64,000 bases of DNA. It comes from Halomonas sp. 25-S5. Lineage in GTDB: Bacteria > Pseudomonadota > Gammaproteobacteria > Pseudomonadales > Halomonadaceae. Position 1 is the first letter of the stretch; the number at the start of each line of letters is the position of its first letter. Location: the NCBI RefSeq assembly GCF_029889845.1, contig NZ_JARANV010000001.1:343009-407008 (forward strand), written 5' to 3'. Below, in pieces: positions 37,617 through 46,954 of the stretch. Under the pieces are notes generated by a model that had not been told where the DNA came from, made no database searches, and worked only from the letters and a program-made list of their open reading frames with translations. The translations under genes and the position numbers were made by a program.

Positions 37617-38882
37617 TTATTGTCTTGGCTGGGCACGCCAGAGATCCAGAATACGTGTAACTTGTGCCTCAGGAGATTTACAGTTCAGCACGAAAGCTCT
37701 TCCGCTTTTACCCCGTGCTGTAATCCAATCAACAGGGCGAAGCGCTATATCCTGAAGTGACGCAGCCAAGCCCTCGACTCCTGGGCTCGAAGGCACGATC
37801 AAATGTTCATAATACTCGGCCGGGATACCCGGTAGCCTATGCATTATGACAGGCTTACCAGAAGCAAGATACTCCATGGTCTTCGACGGAAAGGAGTATT
37901 TCGTGAAATCACCATCAGGGCGACGAGGGTTGACTAAAACACTAGCTTTTCGCTGTAAAGAAAGTGCCTGAGAACGCGTAACCTGACCATAATAAAAAAC
38001 TCGAGAATCACTACTTGCTATGTCTTCGACTCTCGAACGTGCATCACCATCACCGCATATCCATAGCTGCGCATCGGATAGGTCGATCATTTGGAATGCT
38101 TTCAAGAGATCAACGATGCCATAACGTTCTGCCAAAGTACCAGTATAAAGAATAATGAAACCGCTCTTAACTGGCTCTTCGCTTTTTTCTGTAACTAGAT
38201 CATCGATAGGGTTGTAAATACCCTCAACAACAACGTACCTAGCAGGTGGCACTCCGAGCCGATCTCCCATCGCGTCAGTCAGAAAAACGAATGTGCTGAA
38301 CCCTTGAACAGCATAACGGAAAAGAATACTTTCAATACTTTTTAATGCCCTATATAGCCGCCCCCCTACCCCCATAAATTCGGGCAAATCTGGCAGGATG
38401 ATGCAGAGAACGGCATCTGGCTTCAAAATTTTCAAAAGTCGTGCCGCGACCAGAAAAGGTAAATGTGCGGAATAGACGACAATAAAAGGAGCTTTCTTAC
38501 CTCTGGTAGCAACGCACAATCCATGAAAAGCTGATCTAAATCGCGACAAAAAACGAACAAATCGAAGGTTTAAAAATGGCCAACCTCTAACGTGGACCCT
38601 AGTCCCAAGCATTTCCTTACAACCAGGAAAAAAAAGACTACGGGCCCCTTTTGGATAGCTACCAACAAAGGGTAAGTTTACCACACAGACTTGGCCAAGA
38701 CTGGCATCCGAAAACCCTTTAATAAACGCTTTTTGAAGTGCATCCGCTGCATTCTGGACCACTCCGCGAGAATTTTTCACTATTCTGTCGAATTGAGTGG
38801 GGGGGAAAATACCACCTAAGAAAACAACAGTCCGCTTCGTGAAATCGGTTTCTCCAATTCGATTAGCGCTCGAGCCAAGCAT
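37617..38882 (-). CDS. Glycosyltransferase family 4, low-GC cassette
   Basis: A 421-residue enzyme. The N-terminal domain begins VVFLGGIFPPTQFDRIVKNS. The donor domain has GFIILYTGTLAERYGIVDLL and SFPSKTMEYLASGKPVIMHR, with the Glu pair of GT4 enzymes in the latter region. The ribosome-binding site before ATG 38882 is poor, so a start further in is possible, but the N-terminal fold needs most of the sequence. It ends 33 bp before the flippase gene. Confidence 0.8.
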   Translation of the reverse strand: MLGSSANRIGETDFTKRTVVFLGGIFPPTQFDRIVKNSRGVVQNAADALQKAFIKGFSDASLGQVCVVNLPFVGSYPKGARSLFFPGCKEMLGTRVHVRGWPFLNLRFVRFLSRFRSAFHGLCVATRGKKAPFIVVYSAHLPFLVAARLLKILKPDAVLCIILPDLPEFMGVGGRLYRALKSIESILFRYAVQGFSTFVFLTDAMGDRLGVPPARYVVVEGIYNPIDDLVTEKSEEPVKSGFIILYTGTLAERYGIVDLLKAFQMIDLSDAQLWICGDGDARSRVEDIASSDSRVFYYGQVTRSQALSLQRKASVLVNPRRPDGDFTKYSFPSKTMEYLASGKPVIMHRLPGIPAEYYEHLIVPSSPGVEGLAASLQDIALRPVDWITARGKSGRAFVLNCKSPEAQVTRILDLWRAQPRQ

Positions 38883-39257
38883 AGTTAATTATTCCCTGAA
38901 TCCGTGAAGCCGGCGTCGGCACTTTCCCTGTTATCGCCAGCGACCATTTTTTGAACACCAGGCCCATCTCTATCACCCAGCGCATGCCTGCTATGGCCGA
39001 CCATGGCTGCGTCGGCCGGCGATGAGGACGCGTCTTATCATGCACTTCTACCCGCTGGGCATGGAGCTACTCGCTGCAGGTGACCATCAGCCCTCTGCGT
39101 GGTGGCTTTGTCCGACAGGCGATCAGCATGGCGTTCCTCGTGGATAGCACAGGCTGTCAGTACCGATGCTAAAGTCCTCTGAGTACCGAAATAAGGTGTC
39201 TCCCCACTCAAGCGGGGTACCTTCTGGTTGTGAAGCAAAGTGATCAGAAGGTACCCG
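38883..39257. other. Non-coding/decayed stretch left of the ISAs1 element
   Basis: About 375 bp with no credible gene. It has a perfect 11-bp inverted pair GGTACCTTCTG / CAGAAGGTACC (about 39218-39253) just outside the ISAs1 end, looking like the terminus of another, unidentified mobile element. Short frames inside do not resemble known proteins. GC jumps back up here relative to the glycosyltransferase gene, marking the cassette border. Confidence 0.5.
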
Positions 39258-39525
39258 CAGGGAAAACGCATGAAAATTTTCACACCGCGAGAATGTCTGC
39301 CAGGTAGGCCTCATCCAGCGCGGCTTTCTTCTGTTTCCGCCGGATGCCGCCCTTGAAATACTTCTCCCCTTTCAGGTAATTCAAGGCAATATGACGAACC
39401 CTGGCAAGGTTTTCAGCGGCCTGACCACGATGGATTTTGCAGGCATCCTCACGGAGTGCCACGTCCAGTGACCAGTGGAGCTTATGGTGAGTAGACCGCA
39501 GGAACTCCCCCTGCAGCCTCTCGCA

Positions 39526-39559
39526 GAACGGAACGTGAACCTCTCGATTCATTCCGCTC
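39526..39559 (-). ncRNA. Group II intron domain V
   Basis: A 34-nt hairpin beginning GAGCGGAA and ending TTCCGTTC (8-bp lower stem). It has a 2-nt bulge and an upper stem TGAATC/GGTTCA closed by a GAGA tetraloop. The AGC catalytic triad is at positions 2-4. It starts four bases after the RT stop codon. Confidence 0.88.
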
Positions 39560-39562
39560 CCA

Positions 39563-40813
39563 TCAAGCAAACGCACCTCGCATACCCTGCCGCCAGTGGG
39601 CAAACAAACGGGGACACTGCTCCGAAATCCGTTCCATGAATTTCGACGCACGTATCTTGTGTCGACGCAGCGCTTTGAACTTTCTTCGCGCCCAACGTAC
39701 AAGAGCCCTATTAATATGCCGGAAAATGACATATAGCGCTGACCGATAGAAAGCGCCATAGTACGCTAGCCATCCATTGATTATCGGATTAAGCCATTTT
39801 GCCATTTGGGCGATGCTCAACTCCGTACGCGACCGAACACGCATCGCTCTAATCTTTCGCTTCATTCCTTTCAGTGACGCTTTACTCACTGCAGGCGTAA
39901 AACTAACGAATAGGCTATTGCGTTTTCGATTCTTTACGACACGACGCCGAAAGGTGTAGCCCAGAAAGTCGAACCGGGTATGCTCATGATTCCCTTTTCG
40001 GCTGCCATCTTTGCAGTATACGATCTTGGTTTTAACAGGATGCAATTCCAGACCACATTCCGCAAATCGACTCCGAAGGACCGAGAGCATATGCTCCGCT
40101 TCTTCACGGGAGCGGCAGTGTACAAGACCGTCATCCGCGTAACGGCACCACTTGACGTTTGGATAGTGTCTCTCTAGCCACTTGTCAAAAACATAGTGCA
40201 GAAAGAGGTTCGCCAGCACAGGACTAATGACGCCACCTTGCGGTGTGCCTTGTGCCCTAGCTGTCAATTCACCGTCTTCACGTTGCAATGGTGCCGTCAA
40301 CCAGCGCTCAATATACAGCTTTACCCAAGCTGAGTCTGTGTGTTTCTCCACAGCCGTCATCAACAAGTCGTGCCGGATATTGTCAAACAGTCCCTTGATG
40401 TCAAACTCGAGCACCCAGTCATATTGCCAGCATCGTTTCCGCGTGATGCCAACCGCATCCAGCGCCGACTTCCCTGGCCTATAGCCATAGGAGTCCGCCG
40501 AGAAGATGCGCTCCACTGCAGGCTCGAATGCCATCTTGACAACCATCTGAGCTATTCGATCGCTGACTGTCGGTATGCCCAGAATACGCTCCCCACCGCT
40601 TTTCTTGGGAATGGCAACGGCCTTTACTGGCGGTGGAAAATACGTTCCCGAGGACATTCGATTCCAGATCTTGTACAGGTTACCTTTCAGATTGGTGCCG
40701 AATTTTTCCAGCGATTCGCCATCAACTCCTGCGCTCCCTTGGTTGGCCTTCACCAACTGGTAGGCGCGCAGAACGTCCCACTTTGATATGCTAAACGGTT
40801 TGGCTTCCATCAT
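39563..40813 (-). CDS. ltrA: Group II intron reverse transcriptase/maturase
   Basis: A 416-residue protein starting ATGATG behind AGGAGG. RT motifs in order: NQGSAGVDGESLEKF (RT0/1), PKKSGGERILGIPTVSDRIA, SYGYRPGKSALDAV, VLEFDIKGLFDNIRHDLLM, GTPQGGVISPVLANLFLHYV and the catalytic YADD in VKWCRYADDGLVHC. The maturase (X) domain follows from FDFLGYTFRRR to WLNPIINGWLAYYGAFYRSA. There is no HNH endonuclease, so mobility would rely on the reverse-transcriptase/maturase alone. No stop or frameshift is seen, so the intron may be active. Confidence 0.93.
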   Translation of the reverse strand: MMEAKPFSISKWDVLRAYQLVKANQGSAGVDGESLEKFGTNLKGNLYKIWNRMSSGTYFPPPVKAVAIPKKSGGERILGIPTVSDRIAQMVVKMAFEPAVERIFSADSYGYRPGKSALDAVGITRKRCWQYDWVLEFDIKGLFDNIRHDLLMTAVEKHTDSAWVKLYIERWLTAPLQREDGELTARAQGTPQGGVISPVLANLFLHYVFDKWLERHYPNVKWCRYADDGLVHCRSREEAEHMLSVLRSRFAECGLELHPVKTKIVYCKDGSRKGNHEHTRFDFLGYTFRRRVVKNRKRNSLFVSFTPAVSKASLKGMKRKIRAMRVRSRTELSIAQMAKWLNPIINGWLAYYGAFYRSALYVIFRHINRALVRWARRKFKALRRHKIRASKFMERISEQCPRLFAHWRQGMRGAFA

Positions 40814-42061
40814 GACCTCCTCCTGCCGAAAGGCAGTTGGGCCACAACACAAGCCCGCTTGACGCAACCCCTTCGCTCCATGCCCATTACAGGCACTTCT
40901 CCACTACTACGAGTTGCTCCGTCCCAGTATCACGCATCGGTACTCTCACGCTCGCCATTTCAGTAGCTTGCATTTCTCCCTTGGCATCGTGATGACTGGT
41001 TCCCGCAGTTCCCACAAAGAGCCCAGTACAGAGTCATGCCCACTATACGCCGGACACCGCTTGCACAGCCTTCGGAGCTCGCTTGCAAACTGTTCCCGGG
41101 AGGTAGAAACGCCCCCGGTTTTGATGTCAGTCTCTGGATTACGACGCGTCCACATGGGTTCGGGATAACTCATCTCTCTGCACCATACCTGCCAACTCAT
41201 TGGCTGACGTTTCCTCAACGCTCACGACCCATGCTCTTAACAGGAGCCGCTTGAGGTGGTTTGAAGCCGACTTCCGACAGCAGACTTCGGTGGGCCTACC
41301 ACCATCTCTTCATGAGCTTATGCCATAGTCAGCCACCTTCCTATGCAGCTGATTTCTGTGCCTGCGGCACACTCTCCACGAACCAATGCTGGCAGGCCGC
41401 TTCTGCGAGCTTTTGGCGCTCAGATCGGCTGAGCTGATGTAGTAACGGATCATCGGTGTCTCTGGTGCTTCGTCTCCTTCCTGGCGGAAACTCATCACCA
41501 CGCCTACCGATTTCAGCTCTGGCCACTCATAGCTAAGCTCCTGAAATTCTTCAGTAACCTTGCTGACAATATGGTACCTCGGCTCCTGTCGGCCTCGTTT
41601 CTTCTCGTCCGTGACGTAAGCATCCCATTCGAAGTTGACTATCTTGGCCATGGGGAACGCTGCCTCGAAGGCGTCAGCCAAGGCCGGCTGGTTGTCCTTC
41701 ACTGACAGCAGGTAATCGGCGCCCTTCTGCAGGACTTGTGTGGCGATTTTTTTCTGGTAGCCCATGGCATCGATCGTCACCAGGCAGTCTTGCAGATTGA
41801 GAAGCTTGAGCAGCTCGGGAATCGCCGTCATCTCGTTGGATTTCTCCGCCGTCTTGACTTGCCCCAGTAGCACACTATCTGCCGCGCTGATGCTGCACTT
41901 TCCACGCCTGGCGGAAGTCGGGAACGATCGATAAATGGTGCATAAGAGATGGTGTCAGCATCGGGTCATCCATGATAAAAGCTGCTAGATGACCACATTA
42001 GCTCCTACTGGTAAAGCGCTACAAAGCCCGTCGTAGAGCGGTTTTTCATGCGTTTTCCCTG

Positions 42062-42182
42062 TGTATGCACACTGATGGGCAAGGATCCCACGCTGCGACA
42101 CGTCCTCCAGCACCCGGGGTGACGACTTGAGCAGGCCCAGAATGTAGTTGGTATCGAGCAGGTATCTATTGCCATTCGTCAC
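42062..42182 (-). pseudogene. VapC-type PIN toxin, truncated by the ISAs1 element
   Basis: Only the first 40 codons survive, from a GTG overlapping the antitoxin end: NRYLLDTNYILGLLKSSPRV then LEDVSQRGILAHQC. The first PIN-domain Asp (LLDTNY) is present, but the other acidic residues lie beyond the IS junction at 42061. The frame runs on into IS sequence (GKTHEKPL) and ends there. Nonfunctional as an RNase. Confidence 0.82.
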
Positions 42183-42398
42183 GGAGCTGCTCCTGGATCG
42201 CCACCTCGTCACCGGCAAACGTCACCGAGCTTTCCAGCCCCCCCCCTTGAGCTCCAGCAGGGAACCCTGGGATGACGGAGCGGGGGCAACATGGTGCTTG
42301 CTTTGCAAGAACTCTACGAAATCAACCACTTCTTTCTGAAGAGGCTCCGGCAAGCGCTCGATCTGCTGCACAATGTGTTTGGCCAGTACCATTGTCAT
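42166..42398 (-). pseudogene. DUF2281/VapB-type antitoxin with a poly-G frameshift
   Basis: From ATG 42398 the protein reads MTMVLAKHIVQQIERLPEPL, QKEVVDFVEFLQSKHHV, the standard helical DUF2281 antitoxin N-terminus. A run of nine G (minus strand, about 42238-42246) then shifts the frame to an early stop. With seven or ten G the frame continues as LESSVTFAGDEVAIQEQLRD-EWQ and ends exactly where the toxin begins. The long homopolymer may be a slippage site, but its partner toxin is already truncated. Confidence 0.75.
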
Positions 42399-42482
42399 CT
42401 CTCCTGTGCCCGATGCAAGGCTCCAGTATAACCCCAGCGTGGCCGAGCCATCCGTCGCTCCTCACTCCTCACCCATTACCCC

Positions 42483-43530
<1,048 letters not shown>

Positions 43531-43644
43531 AGAGGGATAGCAACAAGAGTCAAGGGGCAAGCTTCAAGGAAAACCAAATGGGGCTAGCCTCTGACGGATC
43601 CCCACGAAATGTATAAGAAAATCAGAATGATATGATTGAAAAGA

Positions 43645-43708
43645 CCTGCATGGGTCGGCATGTTGTTAATCGCCAAACAAACAATATGCCTAAGGAGACC
43701 CATGCAGG
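43645..43708 (+). promoter_or_regulatory. Fold-back hairpin over the transposase start
   Basis: CCTGCATGGGTC (43645-43656) is the exact complement of GACCCATGCAGG (43697-43708), which contains the start codon at 43702 and the end of the AAGGAG ribosome-binding site. Transcripts entering from outside would hide the start; transcripts starting inside the hairpin would not. This mirrors the known protection of IS10 from read-through transcription. Confidence 0.65.
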
Positions 43709-44898
43709 CCCCTCGATTCTTGCATACTCTGCTGACCTCATCACTCCCCCTGGTCCATGCCAAACGCCTGCAGGCACTGCTCGACACGGTGGGTGCCCTG
43801 CTCGGCGAGCGTCGCCTGGGCTTGACCGCCCTGGGCCGTGCCTTGCCAGGACCGGTGGATACCAAGCACACCATCAAGCGGGTCGATCGGTTGCTGGGTA
43901 ATCATCATCTACACCAGGAACGGCCACTGTTTTATTGGCTCGTGGCGTCGCTGCTGATCGGCCACATGAGCCGCCCGCTGATTCTGGTGGACTGGTCACC
44001 GATCGATGACCGTGGCCAACAGTTCCTGCTGCGCGCTGCGGTGCCCTTCGCCGGGCGCTCGCTGCCGATCTTCGAGAAGGTCCACCACAAGGATGGCTGC
44101 CAACACTGTGAGGCATACTTGTTGGCCGCCCTGGCCGAGATACTGCCCGACAACGCCACGCCGATCCTGGTCACCGATGCCGGCTTTCGCAATCCATGGT
44201 TTCAGGCAGTCGAGGCGCGCGGCTGGTACTACGTCGGTCGGGTTCGTAGCCCCACTCGCTGCCAGGTGCCTGGCGACACATGGCGGCCAGTGACCGCCTT
44301 GTTTCAACAAGCCAGCTCGGTACCCCAATCGCTGGGTTCCGTCCAGATCGCTGAAAGCAACCCGCTCACCACCCGCATGGTGCTCTACCACCGGCCGCCC
44401 CAGGGACGCAAGCATCGCAACAAGCGCGGACAGGTCTCCCAGGACGGCCGCAGCCGGGCGATGGCCCAGCGCCAGAAGGAGCCCTGGGTGCTGGTCAGCA
44501 ACCTGCCGAATCGCTCAACGCTGGCAGACAAGCTGGTCACTATCTACCAGCAGCGCATGCAGATTGAAGAGGGCTTCCGCGATATCAAGAGCCCCTTGTT
44601 CGGGCTGGGCTTCGGCATGCACCAGTCTCGCCAGGGCAAGCGCATCGAGATTCTGCTGCTGATCGCGATGTTGGCCAATGTCGCGATGATGGTTGCCGGC
44701 CTGCATGTCCGTGACAGCGGTCAACAGCAGCGCTACCAGAGCAACAGTATCCGGGACCGGAACGTGCTGTCCGTGTGGCGCTTGGGACTGGAGTGGCTAC
44801 GGCGTTACCCACCATGCGCAGTGCCTTGGCCCTCCTGGAAAGCGCTTCGAGCGAGTCTTCGCGAGGAAGTCAGGGAGCAGGCATTGTGCGACGGATAG
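43702..44898 (+). CDS. IS10-group transposase (DDE, IS4 family)
   Basis: A 398-residue DDE transposase starting MQAPRFLHTLLTSSLPLVHA behind AAGGAG. The IS4 catalytic pattern is visible: first Asp in PLILVDWSPIDDRGQQFLLR, second in ATPILVTDAGFRNPWFQ, and the YREK-like Y-(2)-R-(3)-E box in TIYQQRMQIEEGFRDIKSPL. Intact from start to stop, near the usual IS10 transposase length (402 residues). Earlier in-frame ATG at 43636 is inside the fold-back stem region and lacks a ribosome-binding site. Confidence 0.92.
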   Translation: MQAPRFLHTLLTSSLPLVHAKRLQALLDTVGALLGERRLGLTALGRALPGPVDTKHTIKRVDRLLGNHHLHQERPLFYWLVASLLIGHMSRPLILVDWSPIDDRGQQFLLRAAVPFAGRSLPIFEKVHHKDGCQHCEAYLLAALAEILPDNATPILVTDAGFRNPWFQAVEARGWYYVGRVRSPTRCQVPGDTWRPVTALFQQASSVPQSLGSVQIAESNPLTTRMVLYHRPPQGRKHRNKRGQVSQDGRSRAMAQRQKEPWVLVSNLPNRSTLADKLVTIYQQRMQIEEGFRDIKSPLFGLGFGMHQSRQGKRIEILLLIAMLANVAMMVAGLHVRDSGQQQRYQSNSIRDRNVLSVWRLGLEWLRRYPPCAVPWPSWKALRASLREEVREQALCDG

Positions 44899-45087
44899 AA
44901 CAAAATTCGTGGGGATCCGCCAGGGCTAGCCTGTTGTTTGATTAAACGGGGAGGGAGTAAATTCACGTCTCGACGAAACGAAGTGATATATCTGCATGGA
45001 TAACATCAAAACTTAAGTCAAGAAAAGTTATACCCAATATATTATAAAAACTTAAATTCGATATCTAACGAACTTTGAGAGGTTTAC

Positions 45088-45888
45088 CTACTCTTCCAGG
45101 AGGCTATCCCGAACGGCCACGGCAAACTGTGAAATAAAGGCCATCATCAGCGCCACCATGCCGCCGAGTACAATCGCCAGCGCCATCACCAGGCTTCTGC
45201 TTGTCCCCGAAGGCTTGAGGCTTTGAACCGCCGTCTGCACGGTCTGTCCTTCCTGCAACTGTTCGAGGCGATCCTGGATATCCGCCACGCGTTGGGAGTA
45301 ACTAGCCACGAGTTCCGCGGCGGAGGGGCTCGTGGAATCCTTGGCCAGTTCCAGCGAGCGTTCCGCGCTCTCGAGCTGGCCTGTCAAGCTTTTCCGACGG
45401 CGTTCGAGCAAGACTTGTTGGTCTTGCTCGATCCGTTTCAGCACCTGGGCATGAAAGGATTCAACCAGAGGCGCATTTTCTTCGGTGGCTTGCGAGGTCA
45501 GCTTCACCAGAAACGTATCCTCGGGATTGCCGACTGAGGTATCGAAAGGAAGCGACTCCATGCTCTCGTTTTGCAGGAACTGCCGTGTGACGGAGCCCAG
45601 ATAGAGATTGTTGGTCTTGGCCACCACCGTGACCGGCGGTTCGAGCCCGCCCCTCTCTCTGCCTTCCGTGGGTGCCTGCTCGGCCACCTGATAGAGGGAG
45701 ACATAGTCGTAGCTGCGCTCCATCATCAGCACATAGACCAGCGCACCAAGCACGATCACCACAAAAGTGGCTGCCATGAGCTTCCAGCGCTTTATCAGGA
45801 TCTTGACCAGGTCTACCAGGGAAATCTCGTCGTCGGCTGCGTGACGTTGCTGTGCGCCGAAGGGCTGGCGAGAGTCGTAATCAGTCAT
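45088..45888 (-). CDS. wzz: Wzz-type polysaccharide chain-length determinant
   Basis: A 266-residue protein with two membrane helices bracketing a periplasmic coiled-coil region. TM1 lies at about residues 39-57 (LMAATFVVIVLGALVYVLMM), preceded by EISLVDLVKILIKRW, the Wzz N-terminal motif; TM2 lies at about 232-256 near the C-terminus. The short C-terminus lacks the kinase domain of Wzc. It sets chain length with a Wzy polymerase. It is the first gene after the ops element, so it heads the operon; an IS10-group element now lies directly downstream and may reduce read-through. Confidence 0.88.
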   Translation of the reverse strand: MTDYDSRQPFGAQQRHAADDEISLVDLVKILIKRWKLMAATFVVIVLGALVYVLMMERSYDYVSLYQVAEQAPTEGRERGGLEPPVTVVAKTNNLYLGSVTRQFLQNESMESLPFDTSVGNPEDTFLVKLTSQATEENAPLVESFHAQVLKRIEQDQQVLLERRRKSLTGQLESAERSLELAKDSTSPSAAELVASYSQRVADIQDRLEQLQEGQTVQTAVQSLKPSGTSRSLVMALAIVLGGMVALMMAFISQFAVAVRDSLLEE

Positions 45889-46242
45889 GTGCGTGAATCA
45901 TTCCGTGAATAGTGATGGTACCGGGCACGCTACCGCCCGGGGATTGTTCCGGACGCATTCCCATGCCCTGTCAATAAGTCTGGAGACCCGCGCTTAGCCT
46001 GAGGTGTGACGAAGCGCCATCCCTATTTTGAGACGCTATTCTAAACTAGCGCCCCAGGGGCCACTACGCCTTGTGAGCGGCGACCGCCTGCACGCTGTCG
46101 CTGGGCTAATTCTAATTGGCCGGAGAAGGATACAGCCTTTGCCCTGAGGTTCAAAGCGACCGACCCCGCCTTCGATGCACGCCGGCCGCGCCAGTCGCTG
46201 GACAAGGTAAATCCATTGAAGAATCCATCAGATAAGCTTGCA
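45889..46242. other. Leader/promoter region of the polysaccharide operon
   Basis: About 354 bp without a gene between wzz and the phosphatase gene, both on the minus strand. It holds the ops element. On the minus strand a TAGAAT word (about 46038-46043) and a TTGACA word (about 45974-45979) are candidate promoter parts, neither with an ideal partner. No terminator is obvious after the phosphatase gene. Confidence 0.6.
45926..45937 (-). promoter_or_regulatory. ops element (RfaH recruitment site)
   Basis: On the minus strand GGCGGTAGCGTG is an exact match to the ops core (GGCGGTAGnnT) that recruits RfaH to paused RNA polymerase in leaders of long polysaccharide operons. It is 38 bases upstream of the wzz start and is flanked by GGGC and GCCC, which can form the small ops hairpin. 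Confidence 0.85.
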
Positions 46243-46680
46243 TCAGAGCCTGGTTGCCCAACGGTCTGTGGCGAGGCGCAAAAGTTCGTGTACCTCCTCG
46301 AAGACCTGGCGACTCTTCCGGTAGGGATCGGGGATCTGCCGTCCGTGACTCTCCTCCAGCCAGTGGCCCAGCAGCAGGGTCTTGCCCAGGGCCTCGGGCA
46401 CCAGCTCGCCAACCGCCTGGCGCTGCCCCTCGCTCATCACCAGCACGATATCGGCGCTCCTGATCATCTCCGGGGTGAGCTGGCGGGCTCGGTGTTCGCT
46501 CACCGCCAGGCCATCGGCCTCGGCCAATGCCCGGGCGGTTGGCTCCACCCCCTGCCCGACCAGCGCTCCCAGCCCGGCGGATTCCACTTTGCGACCCGGC
46601 AATGCACGGGCGAGCATCGCCGCAGCGACCGGGCTACGGCAGATGTTGCCGGTGCAGACGACAAGGATGTGGTGGAACAT
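46243..46680 (-). CDS. Low-molecular-weight protein tyrosine phosphatase (Wzb-like)
   Basis: A 145-residue enzyme with the P-loop VCTGNICRSPVAAAMLARAL (Cys at residue 9) and the general-acid Asp in IPDPYRKSRQVFEEVHELL. Length and motif match the Wzb/Etp group, which dephosphorylates the Wzc tyrosine kinase. No wzc or wza gene is in the window; only a kinase-less Wzz is nearby, so its partner must be elsewhere or it serves another role (arsenate-reductase-like proteins share the fold but lack the DPY context). Confidence 0.9.
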   Translation of the reverse strand: MFHHILVVCTGNICRSPVAAAMLARALPGRKVESAGLGALVGQGVEPTARALAEADGLAVSEHRARQLTPEMIRSADIVLVMSEGQRQAVGELVPEALGKTLLLGHWLEESHGRQIPDPYRKSRQVFEEVHELLRLATDRWATRL

Positions 46681-46800
46681 CGCGACCCTTCCATGGTGGT
46701 GCGCCAGGAAGTGTACCAGTGCTCACGGCGAGGAAGTTAGTCTCGAGATAACCCTCGCCGTGCGAGTCGAGGTGTCGAACCGACAAGGAGGTTCCTATCA

Positions 46801-46921
46801 CCTTGTGGGAGCAGTGCTTGCAATCAATCGCCGTGCAAGTCGACGCGTCGAACCGACAGCTCCTACGAAGGGCCGTCTATCGCCGTGCGAGTCGACGCGT
46901 CGAACCGACGGCTCCCACAAA
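46801..46921. repeat. REP-like cluster, GTGGGAGC family
   Basis: Contains CTTGTGGGAGCAGTGCTTGC, then two copies of CGCCGTGCRAGTCGACGCGT followed by CGAACCGAC(A/G)GCTCC, ending TCCCACAAA. It fills the gap between the phosphatase and hydrolase genes. Confidence 0.8.
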
Positions 46922-46954
46922 TTAGCAGCTCCTTTAGCACCTCGGTCGCCCCAT

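Larger units (their letters stand above)
39486..41372 (-). mobile_element. Group II intron with RT/maturase gene, inserted in the ISAs1 transposase
   Basis: On the minus strand the element begins GTGTG (41372), the usual group II 5' end. It contains about 560 nt of domain I-III RNA, the RT gene, then domain V (39526-39559) and a domain VI hairpin with CTACTC near the 3' end. The 3' boundary, about 39486, is inferred from transposase codons on both sides that rejoin as E-N-K-L-H-W. Total 1.9 kb, a standard size. The boundary may be off by one to three bases. Confidence 0.85.
39280..41973 (-). pseudogene. ISAs1-family transposase, broken four ways
   Basis: The reading starts at ATG 41973 (MDDPMLTPSLMHHLSIVPDF, then RQAWKVQHQ). 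It then loses about a hundred codons and resumes at 41873 in LLGQVKTAEKSNEMTAIPEL and CLVTIDAMGYQKKIATQVLQ (catalytic Asp). A missing A in an A run near 41425 shifts the frame before KLAEAACQHWFVE. The group II intron then interrupts it, and the end resumes at 39485 with KLHWSLDVALREDACKIHRG, ending LADILAV. All of these are ISAs1/H-repeat transposase segments. Splicing would restore W-F-V-E-N-K-L-H-W, but the deletion and frameshift keep it dead. Confidence 0.88.
39258..42061 (-). mobile_element. ISAs1-family insertion sequence remnant carrying a group II intron
   Basis: Terminal repeats CAGGGAAAACGCATGAAAA (39258-39276) and the complement TTTTCATGCGTTTTCCCTG (42043-42061) match perfectly and have the look of ISAs1/H-repeat family ends. 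Subtracting the 1.9-kb intron leaves about 0.9 kb, shorter than usual (about 1.2-1.3 kb) because the transposase has an internal deletion. No target duplication is visible. The element interrupts a vapC-type toxin gene on its right side. Confidence 0.85.
43591..44923 (+). mobile_element. IS4-family, IS10-group insertion sequence, complete
   Basis: A 1333-bp element. The inverted ends CTGACGGATCCCCACGAA and CTGGCGGATCCCCACGAA (read inward) resemble IS10 ends (CTGAtgaATCCCC). It is bounded by a 9-bp direct repeat GGCTAGCCT (43582-43590 and 44924-44932), the duplication size of IS10 and a partial match to its NGCTNAGCN target. It contains one intact transposase gene. It lies between wzz and the broken rmlB, on the opposite strand to the operon. 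Confidence 0.92.

Noticed and set aside
39248..42070. A target-site duplication around the ISAs1 remnant
   Set aside because: The bases outside the two perfect terminal repeats (ending GTACCCG on the left, starting TGTATGC on the right) do not match, so later rearrangement is likely and no duplication is claimed.
43584..43877. A minus-strand frame beginning inside the IS10-group element
   Set aside because: Antisense to the transposase start and composed of low-complexity Arg/Ser/Pro residues.
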